DNA from: Benincasa hispida
Lineage: Eukaryota > Streptophyta > Magnoliopsida > Cucurbitales > Cucurbitaceae
Assembly (NCBI RefSeq): GCF_009727055.1
Contig: NC_052357.1
Location: 2,562,160-2,626,159 of the forward strand
Length of the DNA stretch: 64,000 nt
Direction of reading: 5' to 3'
The notes beneath the pieces were generated by a model. It made no database searches, was not told the DNA's origin, and saw only the letters and a program-made list of their open reading frames with translations. A program made the position numbers and the translations under genes. This document shows positions 44,664 through 57,483 of the stretch, one piece after another (within the stretch, counting starts at the first letter, position 1; every line of letters begins with the position of its first letter).

Positions 44664-45205
44664 AGGAAAGCTAAGGTTGGTCATTTTACTTTTTATTTCT
44701 CTTTTATTTCTTTTTTTTTTAATTTCTTAACATTTTCAAAAACATTTTTAAAATTGAAAAAACAGAAAACACAATTAGATAAGACACATACCTATTTTTA
44801 AAAAATTAAAATAAAAAAACTAAAAGCCTACTGGTTATCAAATAACCTATCAATCACGGTTTAAGATTAATTTCTGATTTAAGAATAGGATATCATATGA
44901 TGTGTGTTTAAATTATTAATAAACAAAATAAAGAAGATAAAGGTTGTGTTGAGAACATATTTTAAAGTGTTTACTTTAAAAAATAAGTTATTTTAAAAAA
45001 AAAAATGAAATATTTCGCAATCATTTAAAATAACGTTTGAAGAGTATTTTTAATAATTTTTATCAAAATATTTAAATAAAAATATATTTTTTTAAAAAAG
45101 ACCTTTTTTTAAGTCAATTTAAACGAGTCAACAAAATCAAGGTGGTTTGTTTATGAGTGGAGTTTAATAATTTTTAGCCTCCACATCAGAAGATTATCCA
45201 CTAAA
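43588..45205. other. Intergenic DNA with long homopolymers
   Basis: AT-rich, no ORF or TE signature. It holds a 32-bp poly-A run (44629-44660) and a poly-T run near 43341-43358. A near-repeat 'CAACTATTAATCAAAATGAAATTATTAAAATGAG' occurs twice (43878-43908 and 43916-43947). The poly-A could mark an old retroposed end, but I see no matching body. Confidence 0.5.
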
Positions 45206-45323
45206 GAAAGTGGTTATTTAAGAAGGGTGAGAATCATCCCAAGTGAAAAAGAAAATATAACACAAAACTAAGTCCCAATAGTTAGTTTGAAAATTCATTT
45301 AATATAAATCAAGTGAAGAGAAA

Positions 45324-45618
45324 ATCGAAGTCATTTATTGTATTTTGCTTGATTCCAAGCATAATTGTCGGCAGTGGCAGGTCCGAAGAGTCGGGCTCCA
45401 CTGACGTGTCGGGCGGCATAGATTGCCTTGTGTGGTGCGGCCCGATCTGCTTAACTGGTCTGGTCCTGTCGAGTGTGCACTTTGCATTTGGAAATGTTTA
45501 ATATTCTCTGACTTCTCTGGCGGCCGGATGGGCTCGAACCAATGGGACAATCTCTCCTTCTGCAAGCTTGGCTGTGCTACTTCTCGCTACACCAACTTCC
45601 TCACCCATGGCCACCGAG
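45324..45618 (+). pseudogene. Thionin-like pseudogene, paralogue of 42737-43587
   Basis: Homologous to exon 1 of the intact gene: same upstream TATTTAAGAAGG, then GAGAAAATCGAAGTCA where the intact gene has GAGAAAATGAAGTCA. The start codon is therefore broken by an inserted C (45326-45327). The frame from the old start (signal-like FIVFCLIPSIIVGSGRSEES, then CLVWCGPICL) is lost around 45475-45500. The family block resumes in another frame as NLSFCKLGCATSRYTNF, with one Cys changed to Tyr. A donor-like GAGGTCTATC follows at 45616, but no matching exon 2 is found before 46.2 kb. It is a decayed tandem duplicate. A GTG-initiated reading at 45313 is not credible. Confidence 0.75.
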
Positions 45619-46271
45619 GTCTATCCTACATTTAACATTAAAACCAACCAAATCGAATTGTGAAAAATTAGTTTTTCTTTAAAGTGTCGGTTTGATTTAG
45701 TTCGAGTTTGAATTAGGAGATTTTCAAATATAGAAAAATAAGAGAACTATTTACACAAAAGATTAGTCTCAATCTCAGCCACACTATTCGGTACTAGGAT
45801 CTCCTTTTCACCTCGCACTTCAGTTTTTCCTTAAGGCCGCACTAAATATATATATATATATATATGGTTTGTGCATAAGCATATTTCTAACTCTCTCTCG
45901 TGAATAAAGTAGGTTCAAATCGAGTCAAAAAGATTTCTTTATATATTTATATTTCTGAAGAGCTTCAAACCATATCATTGTAAGGTAAAGGGGCTCCTTC
46001 GCCACGACGTCGGCCTTGATCTCTGTGTCTGAGGTCGAGTTGTGCCACCAGTCATAGGCCTCTCAGTATGCTCTATCTCATGTTTTTAAAGGTCTCTGTT
46101 AGTCACTTTTGATCTAACTAATCTCTTCTTTCTGCGAGAGTTATCTAGTTAATTTCAAATTAAAAAGTAAGAGAGTCGGGCTCGACCTCTAATTTTGGTA
46201 AAAGTCTTCATACTAGATCCTTCGGTCGAAGTTGAAAAAGAAATAGAATGACCCGACACTTGAAACATGGA
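45619..46271. other. Intergenic DNA with a TA microsatellite
   Basis: Contains (TA)n at about 45847-45866. There are no genes and no exon 2 for the pseudogene. Confidence 0.55.
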
Positions 46272-47233
46272 TGTTAAACAGAAAGTTCAGACAAGTACTG
46301 TAACAATAAAAAGAACTAATATCGAGAAGTTAAATAAAGACACATAGAAGTTGGAAACCTAGTTCGATGAAATCCACCTATGTTTTGGAGGTAGTGTGTC
46401 CAAGAAAGATAATCCACTAATATTAAAGAGTCAAGGAATTACAACGTAGTACTTGTCTTGTAATTCAACGACTACTACAGTAACACACGTAGAACCCAAT
46501 TTACAAGTCACCTAGGCTCTTTCTAGATTTGAGACTTCCTCTCAATAGTACTTAGGCTCCCTCTAAGTGTGATAATATTAGTTGTACACTTCGGCTTCCG
46601 ACAGTGTGTGAGACTCCTCTCTGCTTGATTATCTTCCTTGTAATTCAGTGAACTCCCTTCACTAACAAATCTTAGATCCTGCCAAAGATGGAGAAATCCT
46701 TCTTGTGATTCAGGTCTTAGGCTCTCCTTAAAACCGAGAATCCCTTCTTTATGTGATGATTTAGGCTTCCCCTAAGACAAAAGTATCTTCAAGGTCTTGA
46801 ATGTTTCAATGAATGAAGTTGCACAGCGAAATAAAATGAGTAAACATCAAAACTTTGATGTTGTATAAATCGGCTACCAAGAACATAAACACTTTCAGAC
46901 CAACATCAAATGCGGCAGCCCTATATGAAAGCCAATATTATCCTTTTAAAAACTATAGCCAATTAAGGAAAGAATTTTTGGAAAATATTTCCCCTTTAGT
47001 CAAAATAAGTTGTGCTATAAATAAGGAAAATATCGGATAATATACATTAGTTGAGATTTTCCAGAAAAGGAAAGAAAAATATTCTGCATATTATTTTCAG
47101 ACTAGGAAACACAAATATCCTTTAGAAAATAGTATTATCTGAGACAGATGTTAAGACTTTATTTGTGACAACATCAAGTACCACCACAGGCTACTTTAGA
47201 AAAAATACAGAACCAACCAACAAATCTCTAACA
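46272..47233 (-). mobile_element. Copia (SIRE-like) 3' LTR
   Basis: On the minus strand the segment starts TGTTAGAGATTTGTTGGTTG (47233), right after a polypurine tract GCCAAAGGGGGAGCT (47234-47248). It ends near CTTTCTGTTTAACA (46272), about 960 bp with TG...CA ends. The interior has repeated 'TTAGGCTC(C)CTC/CTTAGGCTCTCC' phrases. SIRE-like is inferred from the G-rich tract and 'AAAGGGGGAG' context; no full element is present. Confidence 0.55.
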
Positions 47234-47814
47234 AGCTCCCCCTTTGGCAAATACTTTCTAAGGCAGATCTTTTCTAAGACAGATTTGTTAGAAATAAAGT
47301 CTAAACAACAACAGTAACAACCAAAAGTGCAAAAGTCTTTACAACAGAAAGTAAACAAACACAATGAACTATTCAACCAGCCAAACATAACCCAAGCATA
47401 AGCAATAGCAAAAAATAAAAATAAAAATAAATAAAAAAAAAAATTGAGCTCCCGTCTAGGTTTCTATCTCTAGCTCACTCTATTGTCTCCCCCTTTCTGG
47501 CTTAAAAACTCAATCTTGCCTTTGAGAGGAGGAACCCCATCTAGACAAAATTGCCAGCATCATTTGCAACACTTCATCAATCTCAAGCTTACATTCCTGA
47601 AGTTTCTGGATAATGACATCCATGTCACAAGACCCATTTGATAACATGTGAAGAATACAACTACCAAATGAAGATTTAATTAAAGATTGGCTGGGGCCAT
47701 CAAGTTGTGGACTCGTAGTTGTGTGTCAATATCAGGAACGTGATGACTTTGCAGAAGCTTAGGATGAATAAAGAAAAGACTAGGAGGAGAACCAATGAGT
47801 TCAGTAGGCGTAAT
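47234..47814 (-). pseudogene. 3' end of the SIRE-like element
   Basis: The minus strand carries a non-intact frame (PPSLFFIHPKLLQS...DIDTQLRVHNLM...) and a second G-rich tract CCAGAAAGGGGGAGAC (47487-47502). This resembles the region after pol in SIRE/Maximus copia elements, where an env-like or spacer ORF ends. It is cut at 47815 by LTR H. Confidence 0.4.
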
Positions 47815-49411
<1,597 letters not shown>

Positions 49412-51357
49412 AGTTGGGAATGTCCTAAAACTCGTAGTTCGTAAATATTGTTAACATATTCTATTTATCAATAAAAATATTATTTATTGAGTATTATATT
49501 CAATAAATTGTTATTGATATTGCATTTTGTTATAAAAATCCAATAAACGAATCCATGACTATAATATGAATACTTTAACTTTATGTGGCAACATAAAAGA
49601 GAATCAAGTTTTAGTAAATAGTCAAAATGGTCTATAAATATATGGATGAGATTGAGTACCTCATCCTGGTGACACAATTGGATGCAGCCCATTTTGTATA
49701 CCGATACGAATGATGTGATTCCAAAATCATTCAGTGGAGACATGTGAGTGGAGACATTCTATGCAATGAGTTTGCATAAGACTGGACCTCGAAATAGTCT
49801 TTATAACGACCATTTACTGTTAAAACTAACTATTTCAAATTCAATGACCTAGGGTAACTCGATCTTAATTCTGAGCCAACAATGAACTCCTGTTTATTCG
49901 AGATTATCCTTTGATATGCATAGGTGAGAGTAGTCCAACAACACTGTTCAATAAGCCTCCCATTTTGAGGATAAGAGCAGATAAATAGCTGGGGACATAG
50001 TTCTACAAGATGGAATTCACTCCTACCCGATTTAGGGTTAGTAGATAGGTTGTTCTCTTAAGCACTGATTCCTGGTCTTGAACAACGGGGATTTACCCTT
50101 TCACGGTTGAAAGGTTCATAGTTTATAAGTTGGACTATAAACAATTGTTCAATAGAATATCAGTGGGAGCTTAAAGAGCAAGACGTATTTACAGGAGTAA
50201 AACAGTATTTTTGACCCAGTTGTAAATACGATCAACCTGTGAAGGATCGACTTACTAATTATGGTTAAAATTGATAGAAATATATCTACAGTGAGGAGAG
50301 TGAAACTATTGAGCTATAGTGGTATGTCTCGGTAGTTAACGAAAATTGATTAATTTCGGTCTAAAAAATTTAGCCAATTAATCTCAAATCGTTGAAGCTC
50401 ATGATCTGTAGGTCCATAAGGTCCCTCTATTAGCTCGTAAAATATATCTTGGATTAGTGAATTGAATGGATTTGAAATATTGAGATCCGACATTAGAGTT
50501 TTGAATTTGAAGTGCTCAAATTCAATTAGGGTTTTCATTAATTGTATTTGATACAATTAAAACCTTTAATTTTGTTGAAATTAAACGAACTTGGAGAGTT
50601 CAAAAATATTTTTAAAAAATGATTTAAATATTAGATGGGGTGAAATATAATATTTAATATTTGATATTAAATTAAATTAATTAAATTAGTTTAAGTAATT
50701 ATCCAATTTTATTCAATTTTGAAATTTGTTCAAAATTGACAATTTGATTAATTGATTTTTGGATATTTTGAAATTCAAAATTATAAAACTTAAACTAAAA
50801 ATTGAATTTTTGAAAATAAGTTTTAATTAAGTTTTAATTAAGTTTTAAATTAATCAAATTAATATTAAATAAAATTATTTTAAAAATAGAAAGTGGGAAA
50901 ATCCAAATTTGGATTTTTTCACTCAAAATTCATCTCATGCCACTTCAATTTCCATGGAAATTTAAGTGGCATCAGCTATTCGAAACAGATATGAACGGTC
51001 TTACTATATATATTAAAGTATTGACTTCGAATTTCTAGCCATGCAAGCTGAATTCTAATTGAAACTCTGCTGAAAAATTCATCTCTCCCGACCTTCTTCC
51101 CTCTCTATCAAATTCACTTCAATTCAAAGATTCCACCTCTTAATTTGAGTTAGAGAATACTAGAGAAAGTCTCTGTGGTGGTCTGATCTAAAGTTCCAAT
51201 TCATGGAGAGAAACTGGTATTGCTGAGATAAGGTTGTAGTTTTTTAAACCATTTTATCTGAAATTTTGTTTCAATGCATATTTTAAACTCAAATTAAGTG
51301 TAATTAGAGTTCTTATTGATTATGATTTCATCCGTTGCATGTTAGTTTACTCTATCA
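49412..51357 (+). mobile_element. Copia element D 5' LTR
   Basis: Starts (A)GTTGGGAATGTCCTAAAACTC, with the usual leading TG mutated to AG, and ends TTAGTTTACTCTATCA. About 1.95 kb. It is followed at once by a Met-tRNA primer site, so it is a 5' LTR of an element whose body is outside the window, after nested elements E and C. Same family as the F LTRs. ORFs at 49480-49743 and 50350-50556 are noise. Confidence 0.85.
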
Positions 51358-52045
51358 ATTGGTATCAGAGCATGATTTAAGCACTCAATTATCATTAATT
51401 TGAGTTTGGTGTGTGAATTTCTAAGATTGCATGTTTCTGTGACTGATATGGTTGAAATTCAATTTTAGCATTATATTTCTCTTCAATTATGAAGTTTAAT
51501 TTGTAATTGGCTCTTGATTGATGAGCTTATATGTGTGCTCTAGAGTCTTAATTTTATTAGAGTCAATAAGTCAAAATTAGGTTATATTCGAAGATTGAAG
51601 CGGGCAAGCTCCGTAGCAGAAAACTGAAGATCAGCTTCTGTTCAAGCAGCGTTGCAACGCTGCCCTCGAAGCGTTGCAACGCTGCTATTATTTAAGCCCA
51701 TGGAGTCGCAACACTGGGATGGGCATTGCAACGCTGCTCATCCCGGCACAGAAAGGCAGTTGGCATGTTTAAAACTGATTTGACTTAGGTTCGGTTCGGT
51801 CACCCTGGGTCTGGTTCAGCCCAATTTAGACCGGTCCAAATATTTTTTAAGCATTTAGAGGTCAGTTCGGATTGTTCGGCTCGGGTCGGATTGTCCAGAT
51901 CACTTTTGAAGTTGTTTTTAGTTTTCTTTTGTAATATCTTAGTTGTTTTGCTTGCTTAGGATGCCAAAGTTGAACCGTATTAGTGTTGTTTAAATATTTT
52001 ATGCACGTAATGTGTGTTATAATTGAATTAAACATGTTTGTGCAT
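51358..52045 (+). mobile_element. Copia element D: primer site and leader
   Basis: TGGTATCAGAGCATG at 51360-51374 is the Met-tRNA primer site. The leader shares 'GCTTGCTTAGGATGCCAAAGT' (51950-51970) with F. At 51648-51740 it carries repeated GCGTTGCAACGC palindromes where F has its GCGAGAT array. GGTTCGGT/GGTCGG-type phrases occur in both. It is cut at 52046 by element E. Confidence 0.8.
51648..51740 (+). repeat. GCGTTGCAACGC palindrome array
   Basis: The self-complementary 12-mer GCGTTGCAACGC occurs at about 51649 and 51671. Decayed versions GTCGCAACACTG (51705) and GCATTGCAACGCTGC (51723) follow, spaced 20-35 bp. Each could form a small hairpin or be a two-fold-symmetric binding site. Confidence 0.8.
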
Positions 52046-53738
52046 TGATAACGGGCAGAAATACACGTTATTACAGTGCTGAGTTATTAAACAATGAAGG
52101 TTTGCGTTGATAAAATATGTTAGATTGCGTCCAAAAGCATTAAGTTTATAATATTGCGGTTGCATGCGTTCATCGCATAGAAATAGTTGATTTTTTTGTA
52201 TTTCCATGCAGAATATGTGTTAGACACAAGGCGAAAAGAGCGATCACAAGAAATCAACGAACGAGCGCAGCATTACTGCAAGGCTTTGCGGTGATTTGTG
52301 TTGTAAACATCTGATCAAGAAGGATTGCGGCATAAAGCCGGCGCAACTTGGTGGGCGTATCTGGGTTAAAGGCATCATTAATCACGATGGGACAGAAAGC
52401 TGATGACGGTCGAATCCAAATTAAGTTGAAAGCTGCTAACGATAACGAGTACATTCAGCTTTTTGGTGACAAATATTCAGCGCATCAGTTGGGGAATTAA
52501 AGCCATCCTATCTGTGCAATCATAAGAGGGAAGCTGTCATTCACCCTGGAGCTCTATAAATACCAAAGGCATCCTTCAGAAAAGGGGTTAACAAGTTCAC
52601 CTGTTCATCGATTTAGGAGCTTTAGTCGTGTTCAAAATTTTCTTTTATTTTCAAGGTGGAGCAAGGGAAGAGTAGAGACACTGGAAGATCGCTAAGGGAA
52701 ACTCGAGAGAGAACCAGAGGCATAGAAAGCAGAGAGCGGGCCAACTCTCGCGAGAGCGAGATTATCTTTTGAACTAGAGTAGAAAGACAGTGTAAAAAGC
52801 TGGGAAGCAAGAGATTGCTACCAGCCTCTTTATTCTTGCTTCCCAGCCTCTTTATTCTCTTCTTGCATTGTTATTTTGTACTTCATCTTTATATTTATAC
52901 AATGGAAGTTCTTATTCTACATCTGTTCACTCTCTTAGCACGCATGAGTAGCTTAACTTTTCGAATCGGTTGAGAAGATCTAAGCTAACATGACCTAGGA
53001 TGTTCATTGCTTGCGATTATCTTGTGTTATGCTGTGCCAAACATCCCTTTAGAGCTACTCAAGAGAGAGTCTAAAGAAAGAACCTAAGACTTGAGAGAGC
53101 TAGGTTAGAATCTAGATTCGAGAGATCAAGATTTGAATTGCATAAACAAGAGATAGGGACTTAGAGATAAGCTCTATTTGCCACTTGCATCGCATGCATC
53201 CTAGAGATAGAAATGATATTATGTGGTTGCCTTATTTTTTTGTGTGTCATTTTGTCATCGCATAAATAAGAATAGAGGCTTATGTGTAGGTCCTATAGAC
53301 TTATCGCATATATCGCATTCGTTCTAGTATTAGAAGCCGTAGCATTCGAATCGAGAGATGGTTTACTATTGTATGTATGTTGCATGATCGCATAGCATGA
53401 ACACATCCTAGGAAGTGTTAGTCGAAATCCTTCTCAACCCGTTCACCGCATACTCATCATATCTTTTGTTTTATCAACTCTTTTCGAACTCCTCTGCATT
53501 TGTTTATTTTCATTACTACAACAAACAAAACCAACAACTATTTGAGTTACCAGTTACCGCAAAGTCTTCTGAAAAATTACCACCATAACCTGTTTTCCCA
53601 AGTCCCTGAGTTCGACCCTAGACTTACCAGGAAACTCAGTGGGGTTTACATTTGGATTCCACTAAGAGAACTTGAGTGCTCAACGCATTTTCATCATCGT
53701 ATTTCATCCATCATTCCACATCATAAAATAACGCATCA
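52046..53738 (+). repeat. Element E 5' LTR
   Basis: Starts TGATAACGGGCAGAAATACA and ends AATAACGCATCA (TGAT...ATCA), 1693 bp. TATA-like TATAAATA is at 52555-52562. It contains an isolated CTCGCGAGAGCGAGATTATC near 52747, again with GCGAGAT. It is the inverse of the LTRs at 57484-59374 and 63099-64000. ORFs within it (52254-52454, 52622-52810, 53500-53784) are not genes. Confidence 0.9.
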
Positions 53739-53744
53739 AATTTT

Positions 53745-53762
53745 TGGCACCGTTGCCGTGGA
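53745..53762 (+). other. Element E primer-binding site
   Basis: TGGCACCGTTGCCGTGGA lies six bases after the LTR. It resembles TGGCGCCGTTGCCGGGGA, the tRNA-Asp-type primer site of Athila elements, with substitutions. The matching site in C (63075-63092) is TGGCGCCATTGTCGGGGA. Confidence 0.85.
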
Positions 53763-53811
53763 CTTCAACAAAATAGTGTGCTAACGGTAATTTTTCTGAT
53801 TTCTTTGCAGA

Positions 53812-55040
53812 CTCTCAATCTCTGCAAATTACAACCCGGAGATTGAGAGGACGTTTAGACGAAGATTAAGAGACCGCCAACAACAACAGTCAGACAAAGA
53901 AGATATGGCAGTGCAGCCTAGAAACGGAGCACCAAACGAAAATAACTTCATGGCGAATCCAATCCTTCTGGCTAACGATCGTAATAGTCTCATTAGAGAC
54001 TATGCATCGCCAAAACTCTATAATTTCTCTCCAGGAATCATGACGCCTGCCCTTGATGGAAGCCAATTCGAAATGAAACCAGTGATGCTACAGATGATTC
54101 AGACTGCAGGACAATTCGGAGGATGGCGTGGCGAGGACCTGCATGCCCACTTGCGTAGCTTTATAGAAATCTGCAATACTTTTGTGTTCCCAAACATCTC
54201 TGCCGAAGAAGTTCGACTAACTTTGTTTCCATTTTCTCTGTGTGATTAGGCAAGAAAATAGGCGTATTCCCTCGAGTCGGGGGAGATCATTTCATGGGAA
54301 CAGGTCGTAGAGAAGTTCATGAAGAAATACTTTCCACCGATTGAGAATGCTAGACGAATGAAACTCATAACTAATTTTGAACAAGACATGGACAAATCGC
54401 TTAGCAATGCCTGGGCGAGGTTTAAGAGGTTGGTCCGAGACTGTCCACATAACGGATTGCCAGATTGCCTTCAGATGGAAATCTTTTATCATGGTTTAAA
54501 TCCCGCTTTGCAGACCACTGCCAATGCAGCAGCCGTTGATGGTCTGCTTGACAAAACGTATGATGAGGCTAATAACATCTTGGATCGCATCTCTAAAAAC
54601 CACGAGGATTGGAGAGAGAGTGATCAGAGGCTGAGAATCAAGGATAACGACGCAAGTAATGGTGCTATTACTTCACTACAGAATCAGATGACCGCAATGA
54701 CGAACTTAATTCAGGGAATTGCAATTAACAATCCAACACCGCAAAATGGGCAAGTCAACGCAATTAGTCAAAATACCAAGCTGTGCCACTTACGGTGATG
54801 GGCACGCAATGGAAGAATGCCCACAGAATCCACAGTCTATTTTGGGAAAAATAATCCATTTTCTAATACCTACAACCCCAAGTGGAGAAACTACCCAAAT
54901 TTTGCATGGAAGAATCAATAGGAGAATTTCCAATCTGTGGCACAGAAAGAAGGGCCATCTAGATTCTTCCCGCGCAATAACGGTCAGACAAGAAATCAAG
55001 CCAGTAGTTCGCAAACGCCGTAATCCTCCTCCCTGGAAAG
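53812..55040 (+). pseudogene. Element E: gag
   Basis: The conserved reading starts before the first ATG (53905), at SANYNPEIERTFRRRLRDRQ (53824 on), and follows a TTTCTTTGCAG that looks like a splice acceptor. The capsid-like block includes MIQTAGQFGGWRGEDLHAHL, SFIEICNTFVFPNISAEEVR, then two TAG/TAG stops (54247, 54259) where C has Gln and Trp codons. It continues with EQVVEKFMKKYFPPIENARR. A frameshift near 54770 leads to a zinc-knuckle remnant CATYGDGHAMEEC, with the second Cys changed to Tyr. The nucleocapsid part is decayed. Gag would form the cytoplasmic particle. Confidence 0.85.
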
Positions 55041-55044
55041 CCTA

Positions 55045-56384
55045 TTGAAGCAGTATATAGAGAAAAATGAAACCGTGCTTCAAAGTCAGGCTACATCCAT
55101 CCGCAATCTAGAATTACAGATGGACCAGATTGCAAGTGAGCTAAAGAACAGACCGCAAGGGGCTCTGCCGAGTTCAACAGAACTCCCACGCAACCTGGGG
55201 GGATCAGGTAAAGAGCAATGTCAAGCTGTGACATTATGGAGTGGACAAACTATGGAGGAAGAAAAAAAGGAGCTTAGCCGCACTGCTCCCATTGCGTTGG
55301 AACCTGAAATTGTGGTGACACAAGAAGAAGAAGGAGAAAATAAGCAATAGAGCCAGAAGTTGCGTCCACCTCAAAGCCAACAGAGAAGGGGACCGTGAGA
55401 GTGTAGTTACCATCTTTCCAGCAAAGACTCAGAAAGAAAAAGAATGAAGAGGTACAGTACCAACGATTTCTGTCTATGTTAAAAAAATTACATATTAATA
55501 TTCCATTCAGTGAAGCGATTGAGGAGATGCTTGCATACGCGAAGTTTTTAAAGAAAATGGTAATCAAGAAGAGGGCTACTGGTAAGTTTGCCAAGGTGGC
55601 CTTAAAACAGAGTTCGAAATCAATAATTCCACCGAAGATGAGCGATCCTGGGAGCTTTACTATACCTTGCTCCATAGGAGGACTGTACATCGGGCAGGCA
55701 TTGTGTGACCTTGGAGCCAACATCAACTTGATGCCTCTTTCGATCTCTAAGTAGCTGAATGTAGGGCAACTTGCGCTCACGACTGTGACTCTCCAACTTG
55801 CAGATAGATCTTTAGTGCATCCAGAGGGGCTGATCACCATCGACAAATTTATCCTACCAGCCGACTTCATCTTCTTAGATTACGAAGTCGACAAAGATGT
55901 GCCTATCATCTTGGGGTGACCATTTTTATCAACAGGTCGTGCCTAGATTGATGTGCATAAAGGGTTGAGCATAAATGGACAGAAGCTTAAGTTCAACATC
56001 ATCCGTGCCATGAAGTTTCTTGACGAAGAATACCTACATGACTTTGACGACTACCAGAATGTGACTGAAGAAGAAAAGCTTGACGAAGAGAATGAAGAAG
56101 AGGATGCAAGCGCATCCATTACTACATGTAATGCGATCATAAAAAAAACAAACAAGAAAGTTGAGATGATCGAAACCCAAGAAGAGGAGCCCACAGAAAA
56201 AGAAGAAAGAAAAACAATGCATTCGTCCTTAGTAGAACCACCAACAATGGAATTAAAGACCCTGTCGAACCACCTAAAGTATGCATTTTTAGGGCAGAAT
56301 GAGAAGCTGCCAGTAATTATTTCTTCCGAACTTAACAAAGACCAGGAGAATGCATTGATGAGCATTCTGAGAAAACATGTGTGA
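55045..56384 (+). pseudogene. Element E: gag-pol link and aspartic protease
   Basis: 55045-55350 (MKQYIEKNETVLQSQATSIR, then LELQMDQIASELKNRPQG) is the coiled-coil-like link typical of Athila gag ends; a TAG ends it. 55476-55754 has IPFSEAIEEMLAYAKFLKKM and the protease box LCDLGANINLMPLSI with catalytic Asp at about 55707, then a stop after SK. The domain continues to DVPIILG at about 55915, then a TGA. 55953-56384 reads KGLSINGQKLKFNI and an acidic Glu-rich region up to LNKDQENALMSILRKHV, then a TGA. Each stop is a single-base change, typical decay. Confidence 0.82.
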
Positions 56385-57483
56385 GCAATTGGTTGGACGC
56401 TCGCCAACATTCGAGGAATTAGCCCAACCTACTGTATGCATCAAATTCGTCTCGAAGAAGACCACAAAGAAACGATCGAACATCAGTGCAGACTCAACCC
56501 TGCGATGAAAGAGGTCGTTAAAAAGGAGATCATCAAGTGGTTAGATGCAGGCATTATTTATCCGATAGCAGACAACACGTGGGTCAGCCCCGTGTAGTGT
56601 GTGCCAAAAAGGGCGGCATGACGGTAGTCCCAAATGAAAATAATGAGCTGATACCGCAAAGAACCGTCACCCGGTGGCATATTTTCATGGACTACCGCAA
56701 GCTGAATGTGGCAACAAAGAAAGATCATTTCCCTCTACCGTTTATTGACCAGATGCTAGATCGTCTAGCCGGAAATGACTTTTACTGCTTTCTGGATGGC
56801 TACGCCGGGTATAACCTGATTATGATTGCTCCAGAAGACCATGGACAAGACCACATTCCACCTGCCCATATGGGACCTTTGCTTTTCACCGTATGCCGCT
56901 CGGCCTCTGCAATGCGCCAAGCACGTTTCAAAGGTGCATGATGGCCATCTTTTTAGAATATCTTGAGGACTCCGTCGAAATATTTATGGACGACTTCTCT
57001 GTCTATGAGCACACCTATGAAGTCTTTCTAGCCAACCTGGAGAAGATATTGAAAAGATGCGTGGAGACGAATCTCGTTCTTAACTGGGAAAAATACCATT
57101 TTATGGTAAAGAAGGGCATCGTGTTAGGGCACAAGGTTTCTCGGGACGGGTTGGAGGTGGATAAAGAAAAATAGAAGGAATTGAAAAACTTCCACCCCCA
57201 ACAAGTGTGAAGGCTGTAAGAAGTTTCTTGGGGCATGCTGGATTTTACAGACGCTTTGTCAAAGACTTTTCGAAAAGATCACTGAGTGCATTGATGGAGG
57301 CTGACAGAAAATTTGATTTTGACAACAATTACCTTAACGCATCTAGGATTTTTAAGAATCCACTGACTACTGCACCCGTGTTAATCACACCGAATTGGAC
57401 ACTTCCTTTTGAATTAATATGCGATACAAGCGGGTATGTGGTGGGAGCACCTTTGGCACAGAAGAGAAAAACAATCTTACATC
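56385..57483 (+). pseudogene. Element E: reverse transcriptase and RNase H start
   Basis: Blocks in order: CMHQIRLEEDHKETIEHQCR, EVVKKEIIKWLDAGIIYPIA, VCVPKKGGMTVV, FMDYRKLNVATKKDHFPLPF (first palm motif), a damaged 'FLDGYAGYN' region (catalytic Asp as LDGYAGY), and a frameshift near 56890. These are followed by MPLGLCNAPSTFQRCMMAIF, the catalytic IFMDDFSVY (about 56980-57000), GHKVSRDGLEVDKEK and, after stops, RSFLGHAGFYRRFVKDFSK. RNase H begins with FELICDTSGYVVGAPLAQK and is cut at 57483. The DASDFAVGAVLGQ-type motif of the family is altered (DTSGYVVGAPLAQ). Confidence 0.88.

Larger units (their letters stand above)
52046..57483 (+). mobile_element. Athila-type gypsy element E, 5' LTR to RNase H, cut by element C
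   Basis: 5' LTR 52046-53738, tRNA-Asp-like primer site, gag, protease and RT/RNase H start on the plus strand. It ends at 57483 where minus-strand element C begins; the rest would lie beyond the window. Domain order protease-RT-RNase H and the ALCDLGANINLMPLS protease box place it in Ty3/gypsy, Athila-like. It is inserted in the leader of copia D. Confidence 0.88.

Noticed and set aside
45313..45501. 62-codon ORF beginning at GTG
   Set aside because: Plants initiate at ATG. Homology to the intact gene shows the true start ATG is destroyed, so this is pseudogene sequence.
46855..47040. Small ORF in the SIRE-like LTR
   Set aside because: Lies inside an LTR, low complexity, no family match.
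55274..55870. 198-codon minus-strand ORF
   Set aside because: It is the antisense shadow of element E's protease frame.
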